Shown: positions 7,421 through 16,433 of the stretch, piece by piece | Layout: every line of letters begins with the position of its first letter | Position numbering within the stretch: position 1 is the stretch's first letter | Assembly (NCBI GenBank): GCA_947259295.1 | Contig: CAMYMG010000100.1 | Coordinates: 1-33,118, forward strand | DNA from: an uncultured Rhizobiaceae bacterium | GTDB taxonomy: Bacteria; Pseudomonadota; Alphaproteobacteria; Rhizobiales; Rhizobiaceae | DNA: 33,118 nt | Reading direction: 5' to 3' | Program-made: the position numbers and the translations under genes | Notes under the pieces: model-generated | Told to the model about the DNA's origin: nothing | Seen by the model: the letters and a program-made list of their open reading frames with translations, nothing else | Databases searched by the model: none

Positions 7421-8383
7421 ATGCGGTTGCGACATCTCGCCATCGTGGCTGCCGCGGTTCTGGGGCTAGCTTCGCCGGTCGTCGCGTCCGAGGGTCAGTC
7501 CGAAGACGCCAAGCCGCCCCTGACGCATAGCGTCGACCCTGAGCGGTTCGGTGCGCCTCCGGCGGACGCCGCCTTCGGCGCGTTCCAGCGCGGGCTCTAC
7601 ATGACGGCGCTAAACCTTGCGATGCCGCGCGCCGAGGCCGGCGACCCGGCGGCCCAGACGCTGGTCGCGGAAATCCTGTCACGGGGGCTCGGCACCAAGA
7701 AGAACGAAGAGGAAGCCGCGAAATGGTACCAGCGGGCCGCCGAACAGGGGGTGCCCGAAGCGCAGTTCCAGTACGCCCTGCTGCTGCTCGACGGACGGTT
7801 CGTCAAGAAGGACCCGCAAGGCGCCTATGCGCTGATGGAGGCGGCCGCCGCTGCCGGCAACCGGTTCGCGCAGTTCAATTTCGCGCAGATCCTGATCGAC
7901 CGGGAGCCGGGTCCGACCGCCATGAAGCGGGCCGTGCCCTATTATGAAGAAGCGGCCAAGGCCGGTCTTGCCGATGCGCAATATGCGATGGCGCAGATCT
8001 ATGCGAACGGCGCCGGCGGCAAGAACCGCGACGATGCCGAGGCGCGGCGCTGGCTGGTATTGGCGGCACGGCAGAACTTCGATACCGCGCAGCTGGACCT
8101 CGCCACCTGGCTGATCGAAGGACGCGGTGGGCCGCACGATCTGAAGGACGGCTTCGGTTGGATGAAACGCGCCGCGCTCGGCGGAAACGTCGCGGCCCAG
8201 AACCGCCTGGCCAAACTCTACTGGGGCGGCATCGGCACGGAGCCCGATCCGGTCGAAGCGGCCGCGTGGTATTTCCTGGCTAGGCGGGCCGGGCTGGTCG
8301 ATCCCGAGATGAACGACTTCCTCGACGGCCTGACCGAAGAGCAGCAGAAGCAGGCGCTGGAGCGGGCCAACCGGCTCCGCTGA
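7421..8383 (+). CDS. Exported Sel1-like repeat (TPR-type) protein
   Basis: This 320-residue protein has an N-terminal signal peptide (about 1-23, [22 protein letters not shown]). From about residue 50 to 290 it carries some six tandem Sel1-like repeats, recognisable by recurring A-x-x-G-x-x-x-A-Q and [17 protein letters not shown] units. Such repeats form superhelical scaffolds for protein-protein contacts and are common in periplasmic or envelope proteins of rhizobia. It begins 3 nt after the ThiE-like gene, indicating an operon. There is no catalytic domain, so the partner is unknown. The tail (about 298-320) is a charged helix. Confidence 0.88.
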   Translation: MRLRHLAIVAAAVLGLASPVVASEGQSEDAKPPLTHSVDPERFGAPPADAAFGAFQRGLYMTALNLAMPRAEAGDPAAQTLVAEILSRGLGTKKNEEEAAKWYQRAAEQGVPEAQFQYALLLLDGRFVKKDPQGAYALMEAAAAAGNRFAQFNFAQILIDREPGPTAMKRAVPYYEEAAKAGLADAQYAMAQIYANGAGGKNRDDAEARRWLVLAARQNFDTAQLDLATWLIEGRGGPHDLKDGFGWMKRAALGGNVAAQNRLAKLYWGGIGTEPDPVEAAAWYFLARRAGLVDPEMNDFLDGLTEEQQKQALERANRLR

Positions 8384-8490
8384 GGGGGCCGTTGCGGGAG
8401 CGTCGTCTCTTGCCTCTCCGCGCATTTTGTGGTCATGAGCAGCCGAAACCGCCGCTCTGGCGACGCAAACCTCTTCCGGAACAGTCGAAC

Positions 8491-9057
8491 ATGGCCAAAA
8501 TCAACGGCAACGAAATCCGTCCTGGCAACGTCATCGAACATGATGGCGGCCTGTGGGTGGCGGTCAGGACAAACCACGTGAAGCCCGGCAAAGGCGGCGC
8601 CTACAATCAGGTCGAGCTGAAGAACCTGATCAACGGCACCAAGCTCAACGAGCGCTTCCGCTCGGCCGAGACGGTGGAAAAGATCCGGCTCGAGCAGAAG
8701 GACTTCTCCTACCTCTACGAACAGGGCGAGGCACTGGTGTTCATGGACACCGAAAGCTACGAGCAGCTCGAATTGCAGAAGGATTTCGTCGGCGACCGCG
8801 CCGCCTTCCTGCAGGACGGCATGATGGTGACGGTCGAGCTCTATGACGAAAAGCCGATCGGCATTTCGTTGCCGGACCAGGTCACCCTGACCATCACCGA
8901 AGCCGACCCGGTGGTGAAGGGACAGACGGCAGCGTCGTCCTACAAGCCGGCGATGCTCGAGAACGGCATTCGCGTCCTCGTGCCGCCCTTCATCGGCTCC
9001 GGCGAGAAGATCGTCGTCGACACCAACGAAATCACCTACGTCCGCCGCGCGGACTGA
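8491..9057 (+). CDS. efp: Translation elongation factor P
   Basis: EF-P binds stalled ribosomes at polyproline stretches and promotes peptide bond formation. The protein has 188 residues, the family length, with the KOW-like N-domain, the central OB domain and the C-terminal OB domain ending ITYVRRAD. The tip loop is VKPGKGGA with K34, the lysine that EpmA/EpmB beta-lysylate in proteobacteria, so this belongs to the lysine-modified class. No epmA or epmB is in the window. The start at 8491 follows a GGAACAG site. The frame upstream is open to 8392 but does not resemble EF-P. suhB follows 27 nt later. Confidence 0.97.
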   Translation: MAKINGNEIRPGNVIEHDGGLWVAVRTNHVKPGKGGAYNQVELKNLINGTKLNERFRSAETVEKIRLEQKDFSYLYEQGEALVFMDTESYEQLELQKDFVGDRAAFLQDGMMVTVELYDEKPIGISLPDQVTLTITEADPVVKGQTAASSYKPAMLENGIRVLVPPFIGSGEKIVVDTNEITYVRRAD

Positions 9058-9084
9058 CCCCGCGCGAAACGGAAGAGCAGCACG

Positions 9085-9885
9085 ATGGCGCGTTCGGCGA
9101 TCCTCAATGTCATGGTCCAGGCCGCAATGAAGGCCGGCCGCTCGCTGTCGCGCGATTTCGGCGAAGTTCAGAACCTGCAGGTGTCGCTCAAGGGTCCGGG
9201 CGACTATGTCAGCCAGGCCGACCGCAAGGCGGAAGAAATCATCCATGCCGAGCTGTCGCGCGCCAGGCCGGCCTATTCATTCCTCATGGAAGAGCGTGGC
9301 GAGATCCCGGGCGAGGACGACCAGCACCGCTGGATCGTCGATCCGCTCGACGGCACCACCAACTTCCTGCACGGACTGCCGATCTTCTCCATCTCCATTG
9401 CGCTGGAACGCCAGGGACAGCTGGTGGCCGGCGTCATCTACAACCCCGCGATGGACGAGCTCTACACCGCCGAGCGCGGCGGCGGCGCCTTCATGAACGA
9501 CCGCCGGTTGCGCGTCGCGGGCCGGAGCAAGCTGTCCGACGCGGTGATCGGAACGGGCGTGCCGCATCTCGGCCGCGGCCATCATGGCTCGTTCCTGGTC
9601 GAGATGCGCAATGTCATGGCCGAGGTGTCCGGCGTGCGGCGTCTCGGTTCCGCCGCGCTCGACCTTGCCTATGTCGCGGCCGGCCGCATGGACGGCTTCT
9701 GGGAAGAACCGCTCGAGCCCTGGGATGTCGCCGCCGGCATCCTGCTGATCCGCGAGGCGGGCGGCTTCGTCTCGGACAAGTCGGGCGGCCAGGACATGTT
9801 CGATACCGGCCAGGTCGTCGCCGGCAACGAGGCGATCCACAAGGCACTCCTCAAGACGTTGAAGCGGCCGGTTTCGGCGCGTTGA
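9085..9885 (+). CDS. suhB: Inositol monophosphatase family protein (SuhB-like)
   Basis: This 266-residue Mg-dependent phosphatase belongs to the IMPase superfamily. Metal-site motifs are E70 in MEERGE, DPLDGTTNF (86-94) and WDVAAG with D214 (213-218). The family hydrolyses inositol-1-phosphate and related sugar phosphates. SuhB proteins also act with Nus factors in rRNA transcription in enterobacteria, which cannot be judged here. It lies 27 nt after efp with a GGAAGAG site and is likely co-transcribed with it. An alternative would be another IMPase paralogue such as histidinol phosphatase HisN, but the overall pattern fits SuhB better. Confidence 0.9.
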   Translation: MARSAILNVMVQAAMKAGRSLSRDFGEVQNLQVSLKGPGDYVSQADRKAEEIIHAELSRARPAYSFLMEERGEIPGEDDQHRWIVDPLDGTTNFLHGLPIFSISIALERQGQLVAGVIYNPAMDELYTAERGGGAFMNDRRLRVAGRSKLSDAVIGTGVPHLGRGHHGSFLVEMRNVMAEVSGVRRLGSAALDLAYVAAGRMDGFWEEPLEPWDVAAGILLIREAGGFVSDKSGGQDMFDTGQVVAGNEAIHKALLKTLKRPVSAR

Positions 9886-9983
9886 TACCGGCCCACCCGT
9901 AAACCATGCGACGATCGGCCTGACGCCAAAGGGTTGATCGCAGGCGGCGCTGCGCGTTCAATGGGCAAAACGCAGCGACGCCC

Positions 9984-10673
9984 ATGATTGAAGCATCCAC
10001 TCCGACCCGTTCCAACGTCCCCCTGTGGGGACGGTTTCACTATTCGCGCGCCGAGCTGATCGCCGACGGGATCGTCCATGCCGTCGGCATCGTTTTGGCG
10101 ATCGCCGCCGGCTCGGCGCTGCTGTCGCTCTCGGCGTTTCACGCCGCTCCCGGCGAATATATCGCCGCCATCTTCTACGTGGTGTCGCTGCTCACCGTGC
10201 TGTCGATCTCGCTGGCCTACAACATCTGGCCGCACACGCCGGCGAAATGGATATTGCGTCGGTTCGACCACGCCTCGATCTACTTGTTGATCGCCGCCAC
10301 CTACACGCCATTCCTGGTTCAGCTCCCGGATCCGGCCGTGACCGGGCGCATGATCGCGATCGTGTGGGGCGCCGCGGCAGCCGGTATTGCGATCAAACTG
10401 TTCCTGCCCGGCCGTTTCGACAGGTTGGCCGTGGTGTTCTATCTCGCCATCGGCTGGAGCGGCATCGTCATCGCCAAGCCGCTGATCGACACGTTGCCGC
10501 CGGTGACGCTCGGCCTGATGCTGGCGGGAGGCGCCGTCTATTCCTGCGGCATCGTCTTCTTCGCCTGGCAGCGGCTGCGCTTCCAAAATGCCATCTGGCA
10601 CGGCTTCGTCGTCACCGGAGCCGGCCTGCATTTCGCCGCGGTGATCGACTGTCTTATCGTCGCGCGGCTCTGA
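9984..10673 (+). CDS. Haemolysin III / PAQR family seven-helix membrane protein
   Basis: This 229-residue protein has seven predicted membrane helices between about 30 and 225. The family residues for a zinc site on a seven-helix core are present: E24, D28 and H32 in AELIADGIVHAVG, D95/H96 in RRFDHASIYLL, and H205/H215 in IWHGFVVTGAGLH. The PAQR superfamily has proposed hydrolase (ceramidase-like) activity in eukaryotic members; the bacterial role is unclear, and the haemolysin name is historical. It stands alone between suhB (98 nt) and the MotA/TolQ-like gene (107 nt), all on the plus strand. Confidence 0.9.
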   Translation: MIEASTPTRSNVPLWGRFHYSRAELIADGIVHAVGIVLAIAAGSALLSLSAFHAAPGEYIAAIFYVVSLLTVLSISLAYNIWPHTPAKWILRRFDHASIYLLIAATYTPFLVQLPDPAVTGRMIAIVWGAAAAGIAIKLFLPGRFDRLAVVFYLAIGWSGIVIAKPLIDTLPPVTLGLMLAGGAVYSCGIVFFAWQRLRFQNAIWHGFVVTGAGLHFAAVIDCLIVARL

Positions 10674-10780
10674 AGCCGGCCCGCCGAGCAGCGACTTGGC
10701 CAAGCATCTTTCAATTTCATCACAATTCCGCTTAGAGTCGCGGCAAGGTTAAGGTTGCCGGAAACGGAATCGGGGCGAGA

Positions 10781-11803
10781 ATGGGCATTTTGAGGTCTTT
10801 CGGGCTGGTTGGTTCGTCCGATGTGATCGAATACGATCCGCATCGGCTGTCGAGTCCGCAGGTATTCCTGCTGTCGATGGTGGTTTTCCTGGCCATCGTC
10901 GCCTTCATCGCGGCGATTCTCGCGCGCCAGATATCGTCCGCCTTCGCGACCAATCCGGGCCTCAACGGGCTGATCGCCGGGATCCTGCTGGTCGGCATCG
11001 TGCTGACATTCCTGCAGACGCTGCGGCTGTTTCGCGAAGTTCGCTGGATCAACTCGTTCCGGGCAGGCTCGGAAGTCAACGAGCCCGTGCTGCTCGCGCC
11101 GATGAAGGCACTGCTGTCGCGGTCCTCCACCATGGCGTTCTCGACGAGTTCGATGCGCTCGATGCTCGATTCGATCGCCACGCGCCTCGACGAGAGCCGG
11201 GACATATCGCGCTATCTTATCGGCCTGCTGATCTTCCTCGGCCTGCTCGGTACGTTCTGGGGGCTACTGCGCACGATCGGCTCGATCGGCGACACGATCC
11301 AGGCGCTCGATCCCGGCTCGGGGGATACGGGCGCGGTGCTCGATTCGCTGAAGGCCGGGCTCGCCGCGCCGCTGGCCGGCATGGGCACGGCGTTCTCGTC
11401 GTCGCTGTTCGGCCTTTCTGGCTCGCTGGTGCTTGGCTTCCTCGACCTGCAGTCGGGCCGGGCACAGACGCGCTTCTATACGGAACTCGAAAACTGGCTC
11501 TCCTCCGTGACCGACCTGTCATCCGACATAGCGGTGGTCGACACGTCGAAGGGCGAGTCCTCCGACGAAATCCGCGCCCTTTCGGAGCGGCTGCGCAACC
11601 TGCAGGAATCCGGCGGATCCAACCCACGCGTGGCAACAGCAATGGCAAACCTGGCCGACGGCATTTCCGGCCTGGTCAAAAACATGCGTTCCGAGCAGCA
11701 GATCATGCGCGACTGGGTGGAAGCTCAGTCCGAGGAGCAGAAGGCGATGCGGCAGACGCTGGAGCGGCTGGCGGACACCCTGAAGAAGCGCGAGCTCAAC
11801 TAG
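10781..11803 (+). CDS. MotA/TolQ/ExbB-family proton-channel subunit
   Basis: This 340-residue protein has four predicted membrane helices (about 27-48, 62-83, 145-165, 199-222). The channel signature of the MotA/TolQ/ExbB family is split over helices 3 and 4 (LGLLGTFWGLLRTIG, then AGLAAPLAGMGTAFSSSLFG). A soluble C-terminal tail (about 225-340) ends in a charged coiled-coil-like helix. Such subunits form pentameric rings around a dimer of the MotB/TolR/ExbD partner, here the next gene, which starts 1 nt after this stop. It is neither canonical MotA nor TolQ: no flagellar or tol/ton genes are adjacent. The ion used and the work done are unknown. Confidence 0.85.
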   Translation: MGILRSFGLVGSSDVIEYDPHRLSSPQVFLLSMVVFLAIVAFIAAILARQISSAFATNPGLNGLIAGILLVGIVLTFLQTLRLFREVRWINSFRAGSEVNEPVLLAPMKALLSRSSTMAFSTSSMRSMLDSIATRLDESRDISRYLIGLLIFLGLLGTFWGLLRTIGSIGDTIQALDPGSGDTGAVLDSLKAGLAAPLAGMGTAFSSSLFGLSGSLVLGFLDLQSGRAQTRFYTELENWLSSVTDLSSDIAVVDTSKGESSDEIRALSERLRNLQESGGSNPRVATAMANLADGISGLVKNMRSEQQIMRDWVEAQSEEQKAMRQTLERLADTLKKRELN

Positions 11804-11804
11804 C

Positions 11805-12836
11805 ATGGCGCTGGCGCGAAACCGGCGGGCCGACCGTCACGTCGATTATTGGCCGGGATTCGTCGATGCCCTTTCGACGATGCTCCTGGCGATCATGTTC
11901 CTGCTGTCGGTCTTCGTGCTGGCGCAGTTCCTGCTCAGCCGCGAGATCAGCGGCAAGGACGAGGTGCTGGCGCGCCTCAATTCGCAGATCAACGAACTGA
12001 CGCAGCTCCTGGCGCTCGAGAAGGGCAGCACGCAGGACGCGCAGGATTCGCTCGCCAATCTGCAGGCATCGCTGAACGAGGCGGAACGGGAGCGCACGCG
12101 CCTCCAGCAACTGCTGTCGCAGGGTGCCGGTGCAGACGCAGAGGCAACGGCCCGCATCAGCGCGATGTCCGGCGAACTCGATGCCGAGCGCCAGATAAGC
12201 CAGCGTGCGCTGTCGCAGGTGGAACTGCTCAACCAGCAGATCTCGGCGCTGCGCAAGCAGATTGCCGCGCTGGAGGATGCGCTCGAGGTGTCGGAGCGAC
12301 GCGATCGGCAGTCCAACACCAAGATCGCCGATCTAGGACGCCGGCTGAACGTGGCGCTTGCCCAGCGCGTGCAGGAGCTCAACCGCTACCGGTCGGACTT
12401 CTTCGGACGGCTGCGCGAGATTCTCTCGGACCGCGAAAACATCCGCATCGTCGGCGACCGTTTCGTGTTCCAGTCCGAAGTGCTGTTCCCGTCCGGCTCT
12501 GACATCATCAACGATGCCGGCAAGGTGGAGATGAAGAAGCTCGCAGACGCGATCATCGAACTGCAGCGTGAGATCCCGCCCGAGATTAACTGGGTGCTGC
12601 GCGTCGACGGCCATACCGACAACATCCCGGTATCCAGCAACAGGCGCTACCAGGATAATTGGGAGCTCTCTACGGCGCGCGCGACGTCGGTGGTGAAATT
12701 CCTGATCGAAAGCGGCGTGCCGGCCAACCGGCTGGTGGCCGCCGGCTTCGGCGAATTCCAGCCGCTCGACGAGGCAGACACCGCCGAGGCGAGAAACCGC
12801 AACCGCCGCATCGAGCTCAAGCTGACGGAACGCTGA
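11805..12836 (+). CDS. MotB-like protein: membrane anchor, long coiled coil and OmpA peptidoglycan-binding domain
   Basis: This 343-residue protein has a short cytoplasmic N-terminus, then one membrane helix (about 23-45). D21 in WPGFVDALSTMLL sits where MotB/TolR carry the proton-accepting aspartate. A coiled coil with heptad-like leucines and Q/E/R-rich composition spans about 50-195. An OmpA-like domain (about 215-342) has GHTDNIPV (269-276), NWELSTARA (285-293) and NRRIE (333-337), the peptidoglycan-binding signature. The coiled coil is much longer than MotB's linker and would reach well into the periplasm. It is translationally coupled to the MotA/TolQ-like gene (1 nt gap). The pair probably forms an ion-driven, wall-anchored complex of unknown task. 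Confidence 0.88.
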   Translation: MALARNRRADRHVDYWPGFVDALSTMLLAIMFLLSVFVLAQFLLSREISGKDEVLARLNSQINELTQLLALEKGSTQDAQDSLANLQASLNEAERERTRLQQLLSQGAGADAEATARISAMSGELDAERQISQRALSQVELLNQQISALRKQIAALEDALEVSERRDRQSNTKIADLGRRLNVALAQRVQELNRYRSDFFGRLREILSDRENIRIVGDRFVFQSEVLFPSGSDIINDAGKVEMKKLADAIIELQREIPPEINWVLRVDGHTDNIPVSSNRRYQDNWELSTARATSVVKFLIESGVPANRLVAAGFGEFQPLDEADTAEARNRNRRIELKLTER

Positions 12837-12922
12837 CATCGGAACCGGCGGGTACAGCCAAGACGGCGGTCTGGCGGAGACCGCTGGCGAGAGCTGATGG
12901 GCCGGTTCAATCGGCCAGATGC

Positions 12923-12949
12923 AAAAAGCCCGCCGGGAGGGCGGGCTTT
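12923..12949 (-). terminator. Terminator of rpmE, possibly bidirectional
   Basis: A 10-bp stem AAAGCCCGCC/GGCGGGCTTT with a 5-nt loop is followed on the minus strand by five T. It sits between the convergent MotB-like and rpmE genes. The plus-strand tail is only TTTC, so it is weaker in that direction. Confidence 0.85.
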
Positions 12950-12976
12950 CCGAAAAACTTGCGCTGGATTGATGGC

Positions 12977-13198
12977 CTAGATTGTGAGGCCTTCGTAGCG
13001 CTTCTTGAACTTCGACAGGCGGCCGCCGCGGTCGAGAAGGTTCTGCTGGCCGCCGGTCCAGGCCGGATGCGTGTTGGGATCGATGTCGAGGTTCAGCGTG
13101 TCGCCTTCCTTGCCGTAGGTGGAACGCGTCTCGTACTGGGTGCCATCGGTCATCACGACCTTGATGGTGTGGTAGTCGGGGTGGATCTTGTCTTTCAT
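12977..13198 (-). CDS. rpmE: 50S ribosomal protein L31
   Basis: This 73-residue protein matches L31: [19 protein letters not shown], then [14 protein letters not shown] and the basic end [13 protein letters not shown]. It lacks the CxxC zinc ligands of the zinc-binding L31 form, so it is a zinc-independent variant, as usual in rhizobia. An AGGAACAG site precedes the ATG. It is monocistronic, ending in the strong hairpin at 12923-12949, and divergent from the ABC exporter. Confidence 0.97.
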   Translation of the reverse strand: MKDKIHPDYHTIKVVMTDGTQYETRSTYGKEGDTLNLDIDPNTHPAWTGGQQNLLDRGGRLSKFKKRYEGLTI

Positions 13199-13392
13199 GG
13201 CTCTGTTCCTGGCTTCGGCACTGGCGGTTCAGACCAACGGCCTGCGTCGATGCGCCTGTTTTGAAAAACGTTCAGCCGCAGCTATTGAGGAGCCACGGCT
13301 TCAAAAACGGTCGGCGAGCCTATACATCAGCCGAAATTGAATCACAAGGCCGCGCCTCTTGCATTAGCCGACCGGGCGGATAGGACGAAAAT

Positions 13393-15198
13393 ATGGCCGT
13401 GACGATCGCAGACGCCGACGGCAGCAAGAGACGGTCGCTGCAGCCGCTCAGGCGAATCCTGCCCTACGCGTTGCGCTACCCTTCCCTGGTCATCGGCGCC
13501 ATCATCTCGCTGGTCGTCGCAGCGGCGACGACGCTGACGCTGCCGCTCGCCGTGCGGCGGATGATCGACCACGGGTTTTCGAGTGCCGATACGACCTTCG
13601 TCGCCAATTATTTCGCCATGCTGGTCGTCATGGCCGCGGTTCTCGCGCTCGCCTCGGCCTGCCGCTACTACTTCGTCATAACGCTCGGCGAGCGGGTGGT
13701 GGCCGATCTGCGCAAGGACGTGTTCACGCGCGTGACGGAACTGTCGCCGGTGTTTTTCGACACGGTCCAGTCGGGCGAAATCGTCTCGCGGCTTTCCGCC
13801 GACACCACGCAGGTCAAGTCGGCCGTCGGCGCAACGGCGTCGGTTGCCTTGCGCAACACGATCCTCGGTCTCGGCGCCGTGGGCATGATGGTGGTGACCA
13901 GCCCGAAACTGTCGAGCCTGGTGATCGCGGCGATCCCGCTCGTCGTGCTGCCGCTGGTGGCCTTCGGGCGTTCGGTGCGGCGCAAGTCGCGGATGGCGCA
14001 GGACACGCTGGCGCATGCGACAGCCTATGCCAGCGAGCAGATATCTTCGGTGCGCACCCTGCAGGCCTTCACCAACGAGACACTGGTGACGGGTAAATTC
14101 TTCCGCGCGGTGGAGGCCGCCTACGAGGCAGCGCGGTCGTCGGTCAAGGCGCGGGCCGTACTGACCTTCGTGGCCATCTTCACCATCTTTGCCTCCGTGG
14201 TCATGGTGCTCTGGTTCGGATCACGTGACGTCCTGACCGGAGCGATCTCGCCGGGCACCCTCGGGCAGTTCCTGATCTATTCGGTGTTCGCCGCCGGCGC
14301 GCTGGGTGCGCTCTCGGAGGTTTGGGGCGAACTATCGCAGGCTGCCGGGGCGGCCGAGCGGCTGACGGAAATCCTTGCCGAGACACCGGCGATTGTTGCG
14401 CCGCTTCATCCGATTGCGCTGCCGGCCGTGGCGACCGGTGGCGTTTCCTTCGACAAGGTTTCCTTTGCCTACCCGGCCCGGCCCGATATGCCGGCGCTGC
14501 ACGAGCTTTCCTTCTCGGTGAAGCCGGGCGAGACGGTCGCCATCGTCGGACCGTCCGGCGCCGGCAAGAGCACGGTGTTCTCGCTCATCCTGCGCTACTA
14601 CGATCCGCTCGCCGGAACGGTCAGCCTCGACGGCGTCGACATCCGCAAGGCGGATCCGAAGGACGTGCGATCCCGCATCGCCATCGTGGCGCAGGACGTC
14701 ACCATCTTTGCCGCGACGGTCGGCGAGAACATCGCCTTCGGCAGGCCGGGAGCCCCGGCACGGGATGTCGCGCAGGCTGCGCGCGACGCCCAGGCCGACG
14801 AGTTCATCGAGAGGCTGGAGCACGGCTTCGATACCGAAGTCGGCGAACGCGGCGTGATGCTGTCTGGCGGTCAGCGGCAAAGGGTGGCAATCGCCCGCGC
14901 TGTCCTCCGCGATGCCCCGCTGCTGCTGCTCGACGAGGCGACGTCGGCGCTGGACGCGACGAGCGAAACGCTGGTCCAGACGGCGCTGGAAAGGCTGATG
15001 AAGGGACGCACCACGATCGTCATCGCGCATCGCCTGGCAACGGTGCTCAAGGCCGACCGCATCCTGGTGATGGATGGCGGGCGCATCGTTGAAGAGGGCA
15101 CGCATGCCAGCCTGGTCAAGAAGGGCGGTCTCTACGCGCGGCTGGCGAAACTGCAATTCGAGACCGGCGCCAGCGTGTTCCGCGGCGCGGCGGAGTGA
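13393..15198 (+). CDS. ABC exporter half-transporter (fused membrane and ATPase domains, MsbA-like)
   Basis: This 601-residue type IV ABC exporter has six membrane helices (about 30-320) followed by the nucleotide-binding domain (about 350-590). It carries Walker A GPSGAGKST (386-394), Q-loop Q434, signature LSGGQ (490-494), Walker B LLLLDE (510-515), D-loop SALD and switch H546. It must dimerise to work. Relatives are labelled MsbA- or BmrA-like lipid or multidrug exporters, and the substrate is not readable from sequence. It is a single gene, divergent from rpmE. Its stop is 3 nt from the stop of the convergent amidohydrolase gene, with no terminator between them. Confidence 0.93.
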   Translation: MAVTIADADGSKRRSLQPLRRILPYALRYPSLVIGAIISLVVAAATTLTLPLAVRRMIDHGFSSADTTFVANYFAMLVVMAAVLALASACRYYFVITLGERVVADLRKDVFTRVTELSPVFFDTVQSGEIVSRLSADTTQVKSAVGATASVALRNTILGLGAVGMMVVTSPKLSSLVIAAIPLVVLPLVAFGRSVRRKSRMAQDTLAHATAYASEQISSVRTLQAFTNETLVTGKFFRAVEAAYEAARSSVKARAVLTFVAIFTIFASVVMVLWFGSRDVLTGAISPGTLGQFLIYSVFAAGALGALSEVWGELSQAAGAAERLTEILAETPAIVAPLHPIALPAVATGGVSFDKVSFAYPARPDMPALHELSFSVKPGETVAIVGPSGAGKSTVFSLILRYYDPLAGTVSLDGVDIRKADPKDVRSRIAIVAQDVTIFAATVGENIAFGRPGAPARDVAQAARDAQADEFIERLEHGFDTEVGERGVMLSGGQRQRVAIARAVLRDAPLLLLDEATSALDATSETLVQTALERLMKGRTTIVIAHRLATVLKADRILVMDGGRIVEEGTHASLVKKGGLYARLAKLQFETGASVFRGAAE

Positions 15199-15201
15199 TG
15201 C

Positions 15202-16350
15202 TCAGCCGAGCAGGTTGCGCACCGTGCGCATGAAGACCTTCGCCCCGATCGGGATCAGGTCGTCCGGGAAATCGTAGTCCGGATTGTGCAGCGCCGGGTG
15301 CCGCTCGCCGGACCCCAGGAAGAACATTGCGGATCTGGCGCCGTGGCCGAAGCGGCCGAAATCTTCCGAGGCGCGCATCGGCAGCTCGGCCTCGTCATGG
15401 GTGACGCCCTCGGCGTCGAGTGCCGAGCGCAGATGGGCGACGGCCTGCGGCTCGTTGAGGCTGGCAACGAATATCTCGTGATAGTCGATTTCGCAGGAGA
15501 GGCCATGCGCGGCTGCGATGCCGCGGGCAAGATTTTCGGCCGCGCCGCAGAGATCGGCCATACGAGCGTCGAGCCGAGTGCGCAGCGTTGCCCACACCTC
15601 GGCGTGGCCGGGCGCGATGCCGAAAACCGCCTCGCCCATCGAGGCGTGAGTTACCGTCAGCATGGAAAAGTCGTCATCGGCAAAGCTGCCGCTACCGAGT
15701 GGCGGCAATGCCGGCATCAGCTCGCTGATGGCCTGCATGGGCGAGACGCCGGTCTCTGGCATGGAAGAATGCGCCGTCTTGCCGGTCAGGACGATCCGCA
15801 TGCCGCGCGAGGCGCAGTTGACGACGCCCTCCTTTAACCGGACATGGCCGAGCGGCGTGCCCGGCAGATTGTGGAGAGAGAAGGCGAAGTCGGGCCGGAT
15901 CCGTTCGTAGCGGGGGTCGGCCGTGACGCCGGCCGCGCCATTGCCCGTCTCCTCCGCCGGCTGGAACATCAGCACGACGCGGCCGCGCGCCGGCCTCTGG
16001 CGGCCGAGCTGCCGTCCGACGGCCGTGAGGATGGCGGTGTGCCCGTCATGGCCACACATGTGACCTTTGCCGGCAATCTGCGAGCGATGCGGGATGTCGG
16101 AGAGTTCCGCGATCGGCAGCGCGTCGAGCTCGGCGCGCAGGAGGACGGTCGGGCCTGCCTCGCCGCTGTCATAGACAGCAGCCACGCCATGGCCGCCGAG
16201 ACCAGTCAGCACCTCGTCCGGACCGGTGTCTGCCAGGAAATCCGTGACCGAGTGCGCCGTGCCTTCTTCCTCGTTGGAAATCTCGGGGCGCGCATGCAGC
16301 GCTCGCCGGAAGGCGACGATCTCGACGAGATCCTGGTTGGTAAGCGACAT
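15202..16350 (-). CDS. M20 family amidohydrolase (hippurate hydrolase / N-acyl amino acid deacylase type)
   Basis: This 382-residue di-metal peptidase-family M20D protein shows the usual ligands: C99 and H101 in MCGHDGH, E134 in PAEETGNG, H160 in SLHNLPG and H355 in LHNPDYDF. The lid domain lies at about 178-290. Members remove acyl groups from N-acyl amino acids, hippurate or indole-amino acid conjugates. It sits 83 nt downstream of the M32 carboxypeptidase on the same strand. The pair would work well in sequence on peptides or acylated amino acids, but co-regulation is inferred only from order. It could also act on auxin conjugates; specificity is not visible. Confidence 0.92.
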   Translation of the reverse strand: MSLTNQDLVEIVAFRRALHARPEISNEEEGTAHSVTDFLADTGPDEVLTGLGGHGVAAVYDSGEAGPTVLLRAELDALPIAELSDIPHRSQIAGKGHMCGHDGHTAILTAVGRQLGRQRPARGRVVLMFQPAEETGNGAAGVTADPRYERIRPDFAFSLHNLPGTPLGHVRLKEGVVNCASRGMRIVLTGKTAHSSMPETGVSPMQAISELMPALPPLGSGSFADDDFSMLTVTHASMGEAVFGIAPGHAEVWATLRTRLDARMADLCGAAENLARGIAAAHGLSCEIDYHEIFVASLNEPQAVAHLRSALDAEGVTHDEAELPMRASEDFGRFGHGARSAMFFLGSGERHPALHNPDYDFPDDLIPIGAKVFMRTVRNLLG

Positions 16351-16433
16351 GGTCTGGTTCCCTGATTCTGGCCCGGTCCGTCGTCGGCCGCCGGTTCAAG
16401 CAGGCCGCTGCTGACCCCTGCGCAAGTCTCCGG

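Noticed and set aside
10781..12836. Zorya-type anti-phage system
   Set aside because: The MotA-like and MotB/OmpA-like pair recalls ZorA/ZorB, but no zorC, zorD or zorE is adjacent. The long coiled coil sits in the MotB-like partner and not in the channel subunit, and the setting is core genome.
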